Shown one piece after another: positions 1 to 8,325 of a DNA stretch of 64,000 nt. Position 1 is the first letter of the stretch. Every line of letters begins with the position of its first letter. Source of the DNA: Lewinellaceae bacterium (GTDB lineage Bacteria; Bacteroidota; Bacteroidia; Chitinophagales; Saprospiraceae). The stretch is from NCBI GenBank assembly GCA_016719605.1, contig JADJYW010000020.1:36740-100739 (forward strand), written 5' to 3'. Under the pieces are notes generated by a model. It made no database searches, had not been told where the DNA came from, and was given only the letters and a program-made list of their open reading frames with translations. Position numbers and translations under genes: made by a program.

Positions 1-2
1 GG

Positions 3-2426
3 TTCTCGGCAGCCAGCCGCTTCGCCGTGGTAGTGAGCCGCGACTCCGCTCGCGCCCAGGACAAATCCATCCGTATCCGCCTGTTCAAACAACGCCAAAA
101 CGGCTGGAATTTCGCTATGGATGCCGCCGTGGGCGCCCAGGCGGACGTGTCCAAATTCCTCCCGGCCGATTTCGGCGATTTTATCAAAGCTGTATTCGGT
201 ACCCACGGGTCCCAAATTATGAAAGACCTCGAAGTCATCGAGCAGTGGAGCAACCCCGATGCGCCGTTGTCCAGTATGCTCGCCGGCCTCGGCTCGAAGT
301 ATTTCAAAAAATTTGTGCAGGACACCACCGGCGTAGACCCCGATGTGGCTTTCGACGAGGCCAAAGGCAAACTGAAAACCCTGCTGGACAAGTGGAACCA
401 ACTCGACCACAACGTAGCCAGTTTGCTGTGGAAACAAGCGGAGGCCAAAGCTAACCTGACCAAAATCCGCACGTTTAACAACAAACTGAAAAATGCCGAC
501 GCCGACAAGGCGCGCGCGTTCCTGCGCAAGGAAATCGAAAAGGTGGATTTCTTCACCACCCTCGGCGGCCAGTTTCTGCTCGCTCTGGTGCCCGACGAAA
601 ACATCCTCTCGGTACTCACCGATTCCGAGGTGTTCAAAAAAGTACAGGAGGGCGCCAATAAGGCCTCGGCCATCCTTGACGGCGGTTTGCTCACCGATAC
701 GCTGGTGAAATTGCAGGACAACATCAACAAACGCCTGAACCTTGACCAGATAGAAAAAGTCGTGAACGACACCGACCTCGAATCGCTCGACAACTGGCTG
801 CAACTAAAACTCTCGCGCTTCCTCGACGACAAACTGAAACTGTCGAAGGTGGACGAAATTCGCCGCACCATTCACCTGCTCACATCCAAAAAACAGGAGT
901 TTTACGACCAGGCCCAGCGGGCGCTGAACCGCAAGTACGGCTTCGGTTTCAATGCGGCCTTCCAAAAAAATACCAGCAGTTCGGCGCTCATTGACCTGAC
1001 CATTGACACGAGCAAAGCCGGCGCCGGCGTGTTCATCAAACATGCACTGCTGGGGCAATTCGACAAAATTCTGGCGAAGCCAACCCCCGGCGTCACCCTG
1101 CACGAGGGCGCCCTCACCCACGGCGTGCGTATCCAAAGTGCTGTGGACATCAGCCTGCCGTTTTTCAAGGGTACCAGCACCCACCTGAATAATTGTCTGG
1201 CGAATGCCAAAGCCCTCGACGAAGCGGACGGCCGCGTGTTCTTGTACGACCTGAAAGCTACGGACACGGTGGTGGACAACCGCCAGCAAATCAGTGCGCT
1301 CACCATCGGCGGCAATTTCCGCGTAGTAGCCAACAGCGTACGCGTACACGATGCCCACGCACTGTCGTACGCCTACTCTTTCCAGCAGTTCCGGCCAAAA
1401 ATGCGGGCCGCCGACCTGAAGTTTCAGATCAAACCATACATGGAAACTTACCTGCCCAATGCCTTCCCCAATGGCTCCGTGGATGCCTGGGTGAACACCA
1501 TCGAGCAGGAAGTGGAGCGCCTTGCCCCAAACGGAGCAGGCATCATCGGCGACACGCTGCTGTATCTGGAACTGAACCTGTCTGCCGAGGCCGCCTCCGC
1601 CTGGATGCGCGCGCCGAAAGACAAAAACGCGCCTGAGTACACCCGCATGTCGCTCAATATCCAGCGGCGACTGAAACAACTGATCCCGTTTTTCTTCTTC
1701 CAGGACGTGGAAAACTATAAAAACCGCGTCCCCGCTTCCGTGCTGCTGGCCTACTCGGCTATTTTCCCTGCCACGGGTTTCAAAGAGGAACGGGGCAAAC
1801 TGATCGCTGCCGACTCCGGCACCTACTGGAACTGGCCCGACCAGAAAATGCAGCAGTTCATGGTGGCGCACCCGCGTACCAAAGGCTTTCTGCGCCTCAA
1901 ACTGGAAGAAACCCACGCGCTGCTGAACGCCACGCCGGGTATGGGCAAAGACCTGATCGAGTTTTACAACCCCGACCGCGTGGACGATTTTGTATCCGAT
2001 CTGGTCAACAGCCTATCTAAGCGAAACGAGATGCACTTCCACAGCCTGTTCTTCGTGGAAGCCACCATCATCGAAAAAGCCCATGAGGCGGGTCTCTCGA
2101 TGGCGAAGTTTCTGGAAAAATCGAGCACCGAGCCGTCCAAGGCGGTGAAACTGCTGACCGATTTCGGCACGAACATCACGCAGGCGTTCAACGAAAAATT
2201 TATTTCGATCTACGGCGAGGGCGCTATCCGTCCCTTGGGCACGATGCTCTTTCTCGAAGCCGCGCAGGCCTTTTTGGCCCAAAATGCGCAACAGGAAGTC
2301 GGCACCTTGCTCAATCTGACGGTACTGAAACCCGGCGCCGCATTCAAGCCCGACCAGCGCACACGCCCGGGCGGCGTGCCGAAAGCGGATGTGCTGGTGG
2401 CAAAACAGGTGGTCGAAGGGGTGTGA
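3..2426 (+). CDS. Large soluble protein of unknown function, 5'-truncated
   Basis: The reading frame is open from the first bases of the window to a TGA at 2424-2426, so the true start lies upstream; the first in-frame start-like codon is a GTG at 27, but the codons before it are also sense. About 808 residues are visible. The protein is hydrophilic, probably alpha-helical, rich in Lys, Asp and Leu, with no membrane segment or sorting domain visible. I do not recognise the family. The C-terminal tail is Pro/Gly-rich (RTRPGGVPK) and probably disordered. No frameshift is apparent, unlike many other genes here. A long inverted repeat follows the stop codon, so it is probably the last gene of its transcript. 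Confidence 0.75.
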   Translation, partial: FSAASRFAVVVSRDSARAQDKSIRIRLFKQRQNGWNFAMDAAVGAQADVSKFLPADFGDFIKAVFGTHGSQIMKDLEVIEQWSNPDAPLSSMLAGLGSKYFKKFVQDTTGVDPDVAFDEAKGKLKTLLDKWNQLDHNVASLLWKQAEAKANLTKIRTFNNKLKNADADKARAFLRKEIEKVDFFTTLGGQFLLALVPDENILSVLTDSEVFKKVQEGANKASAILDGGLLTDTLVKLQDNINKRLNLDQIEKVVNDTDLESLDNWLQLKLSRFLDDKLKLSKVDEIRRTIHLLTSKKQEFYDQAQRALNRKYGFGFNAAFQKNTSSSALIDLTIDTSKAGAGVFIKHALLGQFDKILAKPTPGVTLHEGALTHGVRIQSAVDISLPFFKGTSTHLNNCLANAKALDEADGRVFLYDLKATDTVVDNRQQISALTIGGNFRVVANSVRVHDAHALSYAYSFQQFRPKMRAADLKFQIKPYMETYLPNAFPNGSVDAWVNTIEQEVERLAPNGAGIIGDTLLYLELNLSAEAASAWMRAPKDKNAPEYTRMSLNIQRRLKQLIPFFFFQDVENYKNRVPASVLLAYSAIFPATGFKEERGKLIAADSGTYWNWPDQKMQQFMVAHPRTKGFLRLKLEETHALLNATPGMGKDLIEFYNPDRVDDFVSDLVNSLSKRNEMHFHSLFFVEATIIEKAHEAGLSMAKFLEKSSTEPSKAVKLLTDFGTNITQAFNEKFISIYGEGAIRPLGTMLFLEAAQAFLAQNAQQEVGTLLNLTVLKPGAAFKPDQRTRPGGVPKADVLVAKQVVEGV

Positions 2427-2496
2427 TTTTGAAACAAGAGGCTCGCCGACAAGTGTCGGGTTGGAATCCAGACCTTCCAGGTTTACCAAACCTACG

Positions 2497-2673
2497 GTAT
2501 GTACACAAGTCGGTGGTGGCAAATTTCGAGTGATGGAACGCGGATTAAACGGATGCAGGCAAAACGGATTTTCACGGATTCCTTAAATAAATCCGTGAAA
2601 ATCCGTTTTGCCTGCATCCGTTTAATCCGCGTTCCATCACTCGAAATTTGCCACCACCGACTTGTGTACATAC
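2497..2673. repeat. Perfect 84-bp inverted repeat with 9-nt loop
   Basis: Bases 2497-2580 and 2590-2673 are exact reverse complements, separated by CCTTAAATA. The inner part contains the ACGGATTTTCACGGATT motif. The element lies between the truncated first gene and alkC. Short ORFs on both strands here are mirror images of one another (for example MYTSRWWQISSDGTRIKRMQ on both strands) and are not genes. It could act as a transcription terminator, a foldback mobile element or a chimeric assembly artefact. Confidence 0.9.
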
Positions 2674-2729
2674 GGAAAGTCTCATTCCGAAAATGTCCAA
2701 TTGTATGCATGGAAACGCATCGCTAAAAA

Positions 2730-3833
2730 ATGCCTGAACCGCTCAAAAATGTCTTCTCCCGCCCGTTGCTGGAGGGCTTCGCCCAAACGGTACAGGCCGT
2801 TTGGGCGCCGTTCGACCGGGCCGCCTTTATTTCCCGGGTATTCGATGCCGGCTGGGAGCCGCGCGAACTGAAACAACGCATGCGCCATATCGCCGAAAGC
2901 CTCGGCGCAGGATTGCCACACCACTACCCGGAGGCGCTGTCCATAGTCGTTCGGGCCACCGAAAGCCTGATCGAAGCGCACGGCGAAAAACTCACGTTCG
3001 AGTACATTTTTCTGCCCGATTTTGTGGAGGTGTTCGGTGTGGAGCATCCGGAGCAGTCTGTTCCCGCGCTGGAAGTCATCACGCGCTGGAGCAGTGCGGA
3101 GTTTGCGGTGCGGCCCTTCCTGCTGCGCTACCCGGAGCGAATGTACCCGCAGATGCTCGTCTGGTCACGGCACGCTTCCCCGCTGGTACGGCGCTTATCG
3201 AGCGAAGGTTTCCGGCCCCGGCTGCCTTGGGGGATGGGTATTCCGGCGCTCAAACGCGACCCCGCGCCCGTGCTGCCGGTATTGGAAAACCTCCGGGCCG
3301 ATCCCGCCGAAACGGTGCGCCGTTCCGTGGCCAACTGCCTGAACGATATTTCCAAAGACCATCCCGACCTGGCGCTCAATATCGCCCGCCGCTGGCACGG
3401 CCTGCATCCCGATACCGACTGGATCGTGCGGCACGCCCTGCGGGGGTTGCTCAAAAAAGGCCGCGCTGAGGCGCTCGCGCAGTTTGGCTTCGACCGGGAT
3501 GTTGCGGGTATTGTGGTGGAAAACCTGGAGGCATCCGCCGCAGTATCCCTCGGCGGCGAACTCGCGTTTTCGTTTTCGGTGAAAAATACGGCGCAGACGC
3601 CCCACCAGATTCGGCTGGAATACGGCATTGACTATATCACCGGCAGTGGGAAAATTTCACCTAAAATTTTCAAAATCAAGGAAATGATACTTGCCCCTGG
3701 TCAAACGGAGCGTGTACAAAAACGCCAACGGTTCACCGATTTTACCACCCGCAAGCACTACGCGGGCACGCACCGGCTGCGTATTTTGGTAAATGGGCGG
3801 GAAATGAGCGCAGTTGCGTTTGTGGTCGGCTGA
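2730..3833 (+). CDS. alkC: DNA alkylation repair protein, AlkC type with C-terminal Ig-like domain
   Basis: The 367-residue product resembles the AlkC group of HEAT-like-repeat DNA glycosylases, which remove N3-alkylated bases such as 3-methyladenine. Residues about 60-255 form helical repeats and contain family-like stretches: RLSSEGFRPRLPWG near 155 and VRRSVANCLNDISKDHPDLA near 195, followed by a WIVRHALRGLLKKGR helix near 230. Residues about 262-367 are a beta-rich Ig-like domain (LGGELAFSFSVKN...), as found in one AlkC subgroup, where it contacts DNA. The start is the ATG at 2730, just after an A-rich stretch. It stands alone, convergent with the small membrane-protein gene downstream. 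Family assignment is from remembered motifs, without a search. Confidence 0.8.
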   Translation: MPEPLKNVFSRPLLEGFAQTVQAVWAPFDRAAFISRVFDAGWEPRELKQRMRHIAESLGAGLPHHYPEALSIVVRATESLIEAHGEKLTFEYIFLPDFVEVFGVEHPEQSVPALEVITRWSSAEFAVRPFLLRYPERMYPQMLVWSRHASPLVRRLSSEGFRPRLPWGMGIPALKRDPAPVLPVLENLRADPAETVRRSVANCLNDISKDHPDLALNIARRWHGLHPDTDWIVRHALRGLLKKGRAEALAQFGFDRDVAGIVVENLEASAAVSLGGELAFSFSVKNTAQTPHQIRLEYGIDYITGSGKISPKIFKIKEMILAPGQTERVQKRQRFTDFTTRKHYAGTHRLRILVNGREMSAVAFVVG

Positions 3834-3852
3834 GGGCTGTCCAGTCGCCTCT

Positions 3853-4086
3853 TCACCGCACTTCTTCGTAAACAACCGGTTCGGTATCCGTCTGTTGGGT
3901 GGCATGGCGGTTGGGTGGCGCATAGCACCCGGCACTGCCGCAGCAGCCCACGTTCAGCACGGCTTGTATGCCGAAGAGCACACCGGGTATGAGCAATATC
4001 CATTCGCCGGTGTGGTACACTTCCCAAAAAGCCCACAGGGCTATGCCTCCGCGGAGGAGGCGCATAAAATTCCATTGTCCGTTCAT
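3853..4086 (-). CDS. Small membrane protein, DUF2892-like
   Basis: The 77-residue product begins at the ATG complementary to 4084-4086. A longer frame reaches 4200, but its first 38 codons translate a palindromic intergenic repeat and are unlikely to be coding. Two hydrophobic segments (GGIALWAFWEVY and WILLIPGVLFGIQAVLNV, residues about 13-48) are separated by a short turn and followed by GCCGSAGCYAPP. This resembles the YgaP/DUF2892 family of small inner-membrane proteins, often linked to rhodanese or sulfur chemistry. The cysteine-rich CCGSAGC motif could bind metal or sulfur (inference). The tail is polar. It is convergent with alkC, 19 bp away. Confidence 0.6.
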   Translation of the reverse strand: MNGQWNFMRLLRGGIALWAFWEVYHTGEWILLIPGVLFGIQAVLNVGCCGSAGCYAPPNRHATQQTDTEPVVYEEVR

Positions 4087-4108
4087 GTATTCAAAGGCAC
4101 TTTTTCCA

Positions 4109-4182
4109 ACCGCAGAGGCGCAGAGACGCGGAGTTTCAATAACCTGATGATCAAAATCTCCGCATCTCTGCGCCTCTGCGGT
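4109..4182. repeat. 25-bp-arm palindromic repeat (CCGCAGAGGCGCAGAG type)
   Basis: Arms 4109-4133 and 4158-4182 are reverse complements with one mismatch, separated by 24 nt. The CGCAGAGGCGCAGAGACGC motif is a familiar dispersed intergenic palindrome in several phyla. It lies directly upstream of the small membrane-protein gene and could form a hairpin in its 5' leader. Confidence 0.75.
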
Positions 4183-4270
4183 GAATTTGAAAATATCCAA
4201 TAGCGTGGTGCAAAGGTCTGATGCAAGCCGGCAAAACCTGTCGGCTTATTCGGGTACTGTGTGGTGTTTT

Positions 4271-4743
4271 TTACGGGGAACGTTCTCCGCTACCCGGGTA
4301 ATCCGGCAGGTCCGGCAAAAATGCAACCGCCTCCTGTTCAAAATCCAGCGCTGCGCTGTACGTCGCCAGGCCATTGGTCACGGCCAGAAAAGGCGCGCGA
4401 AATTGCAAGTTATACCGCGCCACTTGTTCAAAAGTGGCTTGCGTGATCGGTACTTTGGGCGATTTGCACTCCACCAGCAGCCAGGGTTGCAGGGCGGCGT
4501 CGAACACAGCGATATCGCAGCGTCTTGGCATGCCGTTCAGCGTCAGGCCGATTTCGGAGCGGATGCGGTTGGCCGGGTATGCTTTCACCTCCAACAGGTA
4601 CACCAAGACCAGTTGGCGCAGCAGTTCCTCCGGGGTAAGTGCTACATTTTGCGCCGGACGGGATCGAATACGACACGTCCGCCTGCGGTTTTCGATATCC
4701 GCAGCACCGGCTGAAATTGCAGAAAATTGAGTTGCAGAAGCAC
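4271..4743 (-). CDS. HsdR N-terminal-domain (type I restriction R-like) nuclease-fold protein, frameshifted
   Basis: Two overlapping minus-strand frames together give one protein of about 157 residues. The N-terminal part (LLQLNFLQFQPVLRI ... VVFDPVRRK) runs from a GTG complementary to 4741-4743. The C-terminal part (VALTPEELLRQLVLVYLLEV ... ADIAVFDAA-like, LLVECKSP) runs to a stop at 4271. The junction at about 4645-4650 reads AAAA where AAAAA would restore the frame, so a single-base homopolymer deletion is the simplest cause. The family is the stand-alone HSDR_N protein common in Bacteroidota, with a PD-(D/E)xK-like core: D in CDIAVFD and E-x-K in VECKSP. No methylase or specificity subunit is adjacent, so a restriction role is not supported. 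It starts 8 bp after citrate synthase and is probably co-transcribed with it. Confidence 0.7.
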
Positions 4744-4751
4744 GGCGCTTC

Positions 4752-6080
4752 TTAGTTTGTTGCCGTGGAGGTCTGTTCTTTTTCCAACATTTCCTGCACC
4801 CACTTGGTGGTCACCGACTTGGGCCGTTCGAGGGGCAGTGCGAGGGCGCGTGCCCAGCATTGAGCGGCCAGTACGCCCAGCGCGCGGCTGACGGCAAACA
4901 TTACCGTGTAGTAATTGTACTCCTTCATGCCGTAATGTACCAGCAGGGCGCCGGAGTGTGCATCCACATTGGGCCACGGGTTTTTCACTTTGCCGAGGCT
5001 GGAGAGGATGGGGGGTACCACGTCGAAAATTTTCCAGACGATCTTGACCAGGTCGCTGTCGGGCACATTGTCTTCGGCAAACTGGCGCTGGGCCATGAAG
5101 CGCGGGTCGGGTTTGCGCAGTACGGCGTGGCCGTATCCGGGGATTACACGGCCGCTGGCCAGCGTACTTTTTACATAGTCGCCGATTTGCTCGCGGGAAG
5201 GCTTGGTGGTGCCGAGGGTGTCCACCATTTTGAGTACCCAGCGAATGACCTCCTGATTGGCCAAGCCGTGCAACGGGCCGGCCAGGGCATTGAACGCCGC
5301 GCTGAGGGACAAATACGGGTCGCTGAGCGTAGAGCCGACGAGGTGTGTGGTATGGGCAGAGGCATTGCCGCCTTCATGGTCGGCGTGGATGGTGAGAAAC
5401 AGGCGCATGTATTCTTTGAACCCCGGGTCCTGGAAGCCCAGCATGTGCGCAAAGTTGCCGCCCCAGTCTAAGGAAATATCCGGCAGTACCTGTTCGCCCT
5501 TGTTGTAAATCCGGCTGTAAATATAGGCTGCGAGGCGGGGCAGGCGGGCGATGAGGTACATGGTGTCTTCGTAGGTAGCATCCCAGTACTCGGTTTTGTT
5601 CATGCCCGAGTTGTAGCGCTGGGCAAACACGCTGGTATTTTGCATGGCCATCACGCCCACGGAGAGTTGGGTCATGGGGTGGGCGTCGAGGGGCAACGCG
5701 TCAATGGCGCGGAAGACGTGTTCGGGCACATTGGAGCGGCGCACCCAGTTTTCGGTGAGCCATTTGACTTGTTCTTTGGTCGGGATTTCGCCCACCAGCA
5801 TCAGCCAGAACAGGCCTTCCGGCAGGGGTTCTTTTCCTTTCGGGGCGCTGGGCAGTTTTTCACGCAATTCGGGTATAGAATATCCCCGGAAACGAATGCC
5901 TTCCTCCGCGTCGAGCAAGGAAGGCTCCCAGATCATGCAGGTGATGTCGCGCATGCCGCCGTATACCTGATCCAGCGATACCTCGTCAACTTTTTTGTTT
6001 CCGTGTTCCTGAAGCAACTCCTTGACTTCTTTTTTGAGCGCTTGCGATTTTTCGGCAAATAACTGTTTTAACGGATCCAT
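4752..6080 (-). CDS. gltA: Citrate (Si)-synthase, eukaryotic-type
   Basis: The 442-residue enzyme condenses oxaloacetate and acetyl-CoA to citrate in the TCA cycle. Its length and sequence fit the mitochondrial-like citrate synthases found in Bacteroidota. Active-site residues are visible: His235 in HADHEGGN, His271 in GPLHGLANQE, His318 in GYGHAVLRKPDPR and Asp373 in VDAHSG. The N-terminal helix (LFAEKSQALKKEVKELLQEH) is also typical. The frame is intact from the ATG complementary to 6078-6080. A possible -7 box (TAACTTTG on the minus strand, 6195-6202) lies upstream. The frameshifted HsdR-N gene follows 8 bp downstream. Confidence 0.95.
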   Translation of the reverse strand: MDPLKQLFAEKSQALKKEVKELLQEHGNKKVDEVSLDQVYGGMRDITCMIWEPSLLDAEEGIRFRGYSIPELREKLPSAPKGKEPLPEGLFWLMLVGEIPTKEQVKWLTENWVRRSNVPEHVFRAIDALPLDAHPMTQLSVGVMAMQNTSVFAQRYNSGMNKTEYWDATYEDTMYLIARLPRLAAYIYSRIYNKGEQVLPDISLDWGGNFAHMLGFQDPGFKEYMRLFLTIHADHEGGNASAHTTHLVGSTLSDPYLSLSAAFNALAGPLHGLANQEVIRWVLKMVDTLGTTKPSREQIGDYVKSTLASGRVIPGYGHAVLRKPDPRFMAQRQFAEDNVPDSDLVKIVWKIFDVVPPILSSLGKVKNPWPNVDAHSGALLVHYGMKEYNYYTVMFAVSRALGVLAAQCWARALALPLERPKSVTTKWVQEMLEKEQTSTATN

Positions 6081-6194
6081 GAATGTAGTTAGAGCGGTGA
6101 TCTATGAAATGATGAGTGGTGCGATTCGCAGGTCATTCGGGCAGTACAGGCAGGCTAAAAAAACAGGCTTTACGAGGTAACAACCTTCGTCGGG

Positions 6195-6202
6195 CAAAGT
6201 TA
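6195..6202 (-). promoter_or_regulatory. Possible -7 box (TAACTTTG) for citrate synthase
   Basis: On the minus strand this reads TAACTTTG, matching the Bacteroidota TAnnTTTG -7 consensus, about 115 bp upstream of the citrate synthase ATG. No clear TTTG -33 element is visible at the expected spacing. Confidence 0.35.
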
Positions 6203-6262
6203 CAATTTTTGGTTTTTCTGTTGAGAAAAGGAGGTTTTTGTCAAAAACATAGGTTTTGCTAT

Positions 6263-6300
6263 AAAAAAAGAGCCACCCCGAAAAAATCGGGATGACTCTT
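6263..6300 (-). terminator. Rho-independent terminator of the DUF3276 gene
   Basis: On the minus strand AAGAGTCATCCCGA pairs with TCGGGGTGGCTCTT (two weak pairs) around a T-rich loop, followed by a run of T. It lies 55 bp downstream of the DUF3276 stop codon. Confidence 0.75.
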
Positions 6301-6354
6301 GTGTCTATCAAAAGTGAATTACCGAACTGAAGCCGGCAATACTTGTGGCTGAGT

Positions 6355-6975
6355 TTACCAAACGATGTCGTCCTCGTCTTTCGGTGTGTTTTTCTTTTCC
6401 GAGAGGTCGTCGGTTTGGTCGAGATCGGCTTCGGAGTCCACAAAATCCTCCTCATTTTCCGCATCGTTGGCATCGCGGTTTTGGGCTTCCCACTCGGCCT
6501 GACGGCGGTCGAACTCCTCATAGTCAAAGTCCGGCATGAGGGTCGTTTTGACGTGGTTGACCACTTCGTTCAACGAAGCAGCAAAGCGGTTGAAATCTTC
6601 CTTGTAAAGAAAAATTTTGTGGCGCTTGTAGCCAAACCCGTCCTCGCGGCGGGTGCTCTCGGTGATGGTGATGAAAAAATCATCGCCCCGGGTTTTGCGC
6701 ACATCAATAAAGTAGGTGCGGCGTTTGCCGGCGCGTACGCGCTTGGAGAATACACTTTCTTCGGCGTCGCCGTCCCGATCCCGAAATCCACCGCCTCCGC
6801 GGTTGTCTCCCCGGTCCTTGAAACCGCCACGATCACGGTTGTCGCTCCGTTCCCGGAAGCCACCGCCACCGCGGTTGTCACTCCGTTCCCGGAAGCCACC
6901 GCCACCGCTGCTGCGGTTGTCGCTCCGGTCCCGAAAATCTCCTTGATCTCTCCGCTTAAAATGCCCGTATTCCAC
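6355..6975 (-). CDS. PUR-like nucleic-acid-binding protein (DUF3276) with RGG-type N-terminal tail
   Basis: The 206-residue protein has three parts. Residues about 7-70 are low-complexity repeats of the form GGGGFRERSDNR, an arginine/glycine-rich region like eukaryotic RGG boxes. Residues about 74-140 (FSKRVRAGKRRTYFIDVRKT ... RHKIFLYKEDFNRFAASLNE) match the DUF3276 family, whose fold resembles PUR-alpha single-stranded DNA/RNA-binding repeats. The tail is strongly acidic (EEDFVDSEADLDQTDDL). A basic disordered head, folded binding domain and acidic tail suggest an RNA or ssDNA chaperone (inference). It is monocistronic, with a TACCTTTG -7 box at 7023-7030 and a terminator at 6263-6300. Confidence 0.85.
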   Translation of the reverse strand: MEYGHFKRRDQGDFRDRSDNRSSGGGGFRERSDNRGGGGFRERSDNRDRGGFKDRGDNRGGGGFRDRDGDAEESVFSKRVRAGKRRTYFIDVRKTRGDDFFITITESTRREDGFGYKRHKIFLYKEDFNRFAASLNEVVNHVKTTLMPDFDYEEFDRRQAEWEAQNRDANDAENEEDFVDSEADLDQTDDLSEKKNTPKDEDDIVW

Positions 6976-7022
6976 TTGTCTTGCGTTTTGTGAAAAAATA
7001 AATGTGATGAATTAGGTGCGAG

Positions 7023-7030
7023 CAAAGGTA
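7023..7030 (-). promoter_or_regulatory. -7 promoter box (TACCTTTG) for the DUF3276 gene
   Basis: The minus strand reads TACCTTTG, matching TAnnTTTG, 48 bp upstream of the ATG. Transcription would start near 7016 and give a leader of about 40 nt. No strong -33 motif is seen. Confidence 0.45.
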
Positions 7031-7064
7031 GATTTTCCAATTAAACCACCATGTTTTTTTGGAT

Positions 7065-7224
7065 AAGTACCTGGACTGAATAAATCGATAAAATAAACGC
7101 AGGGATTTTGAGGCAAGACAAGGCATTTTTTGAAAGCATAGCAGCGCTACGGTTGAAAAAAATAACGCAGTATTGACGCAAAAGACCAAAGTGGATTTTA
7201 TCGATTTATTCGGTCCAGGTACTT
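7065..7224. mobile_element. MITE-like 160-bp element with 30-bp terminal inverted repeats
   Basis: Bases 7065-7094 and 7195-7224 are inverted repeats of 30 bp with one mismatch (AAGTACCTGG...ATAAAAT). They enclose about 100 bp with no ORF. Size, TIRs and intergenic position fit a non-autonomous transposable element. Neither insertion sequence in this window shares its ends. It separates the DUF3276 promoter from the 3' end of the Ppx-like gene. Confidence 0.6.
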
Positions 7225-7258
7225 AAGTCTGCCCGCGCATATTTCGGGCTGTACCTGC

Positions 7259-8266
7259 TCAAAGATTCAGCAGGAACCCGATGGTAAAGTTGGCGTCCCA
7301 GTCGAACACAAACTGCCGGCACCCCGTGGCGTCGGCGATGGACTTGTAGATATTGAGACCACCCTGCTGTTTGTCGCCCTCGCCCTTGTAGTCGCCCGGC
7401 GCTTTCAGCACGGTGTAGCGTTCCTTGCCGTTGCGGGTTTGTTTGGCTAATTCGAAGGGCACGCCGCCGATGATGAAGCAGGTACTGCGCAGGTTGGCAG
7501 GCACTTGTTTGGCTTTGGCGCTTACCTCCCGGTACACCGCATCGTCGCTGAGGCTGTTTTGGCGGTACTTGGCGCCGGGCAGTTCGATGCCGGTGGGCGC
7601 GCTGCCGCTCATCCAGGATACTTTCGTGTTGCCCGAGCCAATGTCCACCACAAAAGCGCGGTTGGCGTAGCTGCTCGGGAGGCAGGAACGCAGGGCGAGC
7701 TTGGCCTCTTGTTCAGGCGTTACTTCGTTCACAAAATAGCCCATGTCCTTGAGCGCATTGGAGATTTTGGAGGTAACCGGAATTTTTTTGGCCCCCGAAC
7801 TAATGACAAAGTGGATGTTTTTCGGCCCAACACCGTAGGCCAGCATGTCGGCAATGTAGTTTTTGAGGCCCTTTTTGATGTCGTCGTCGGTCGCCAGACT
7901 TTCGTACACGAGACTGGCGCCGTACTCGGCTTTTTCTAGTTTCCAGTTGCGCCGGGCGTCGGTTTTGATAATAAACGAGTTAAAACCCGTAGCGCCGAGT
8001 TCGACCACACCTTTCAGCACGCCGTTGACGGGTGCAGGCGGCACAAAATTGAAGGCGGTGCTGCCGCCTTTGCCCCAGGTTTCAGACGTGGCGCCGGGCG
8101 TTGCAGGTTGGTTGCCGGACGCCGGGTCGGTAGCCGGTGTTTCGGTCTGGGCACTATCGGAACCGGTATTTTGAAAACGCGGCAGAAAGGTTTTTACCGC
8201 AAAGTACACGCCGCCGATAATGACAAGCGTGATGAGGAGTCGGGAGAACGAGGTCAGTCGAGCCAT
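7259..8266 (-). CDS. Membrane-anchored protein with an actin/Ppx-GppA-like (ASKHA) fold
   Basis: The ATG complementary to 8264-8266 is preferred over the longer frame to 8320, because a likely -7 box (8318-8325) would place the longer start upstream of the transcript. The 335-residue product starts MARLTSFSRLLITLVIIGGVY, an N-terminal membrane anchor, followed by a Ser/Thr/Pro-rich linker (about 30-75). Then come VVELGATGFNSFIIK and AFVVDIGSGNTKVSW, which resemble the phosphate-1 and phosphate-2 loops of exopolyphosphatase/GppA-type proteins. A later GG stretch (CFIIGGVPFEL) fits the adenosine loop. Catalytic activity is uncertain because the usual Ppx residues cannot be aligned by eye. Function is otherwise unknown. 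Confidence 0.65.
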   Translation of the reverse strand: MARLTSFSRLLITLVIIGGVYFAVKTFLPRFQNTGSDSAQTETPATDPASGNQPATPGATSETWGKGGSTAFNFVPPAPVNGVLKGVVELGATGFNSFIIKTDARRNWKLEKAEYGASLVYESLATDDDIKKGLKNYIADMLAYGVGPKNIHFVISSGAKKIPVTSKISNALKDMGYFVNEVTPEQEAKLALRSCLPSSYANRAFVVDIGSGNTKVSWMSGSAPTGIELPGAKYRQNSLSDDAVYREVSAKAKQVPANLRSTCFIIGGVPFELAKQTRNGKERYTVLKAPGDYKGEGDKQQGGLNIYKSIADATGCRQFVFDWDANFTIGFLLNL

Positions 8267-8317
8267 GATGTAGAATGGGTTTGAAAATTGTGTGTGTCGG
8301 TGTGGTTGTTTTGGCTG

Positions 8318-8325
8318 CAAATCTA
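8318..8325 (-). promoter_or_regulatory. -7 promoter box (TAGATTTG) for the ASKHA-fold gene
   Basis: The minus strand reads TAGATTTG, matching TAnnTTTG, about 52 bp upstream of the chosen ATG. It supports the downstream start codon. Confidence 0.45.

Noticed and set aside
2492..2726. Mirror-image short ORFs on both strands
   Set aside because: They are produced by the 84-bp inverted repeat.
4271..4743. Functional type I restriction system
   Set aside because: Only an HsdR N-terminal-like domain is present; there is no helicase, methylase or specificity subunit nearby.
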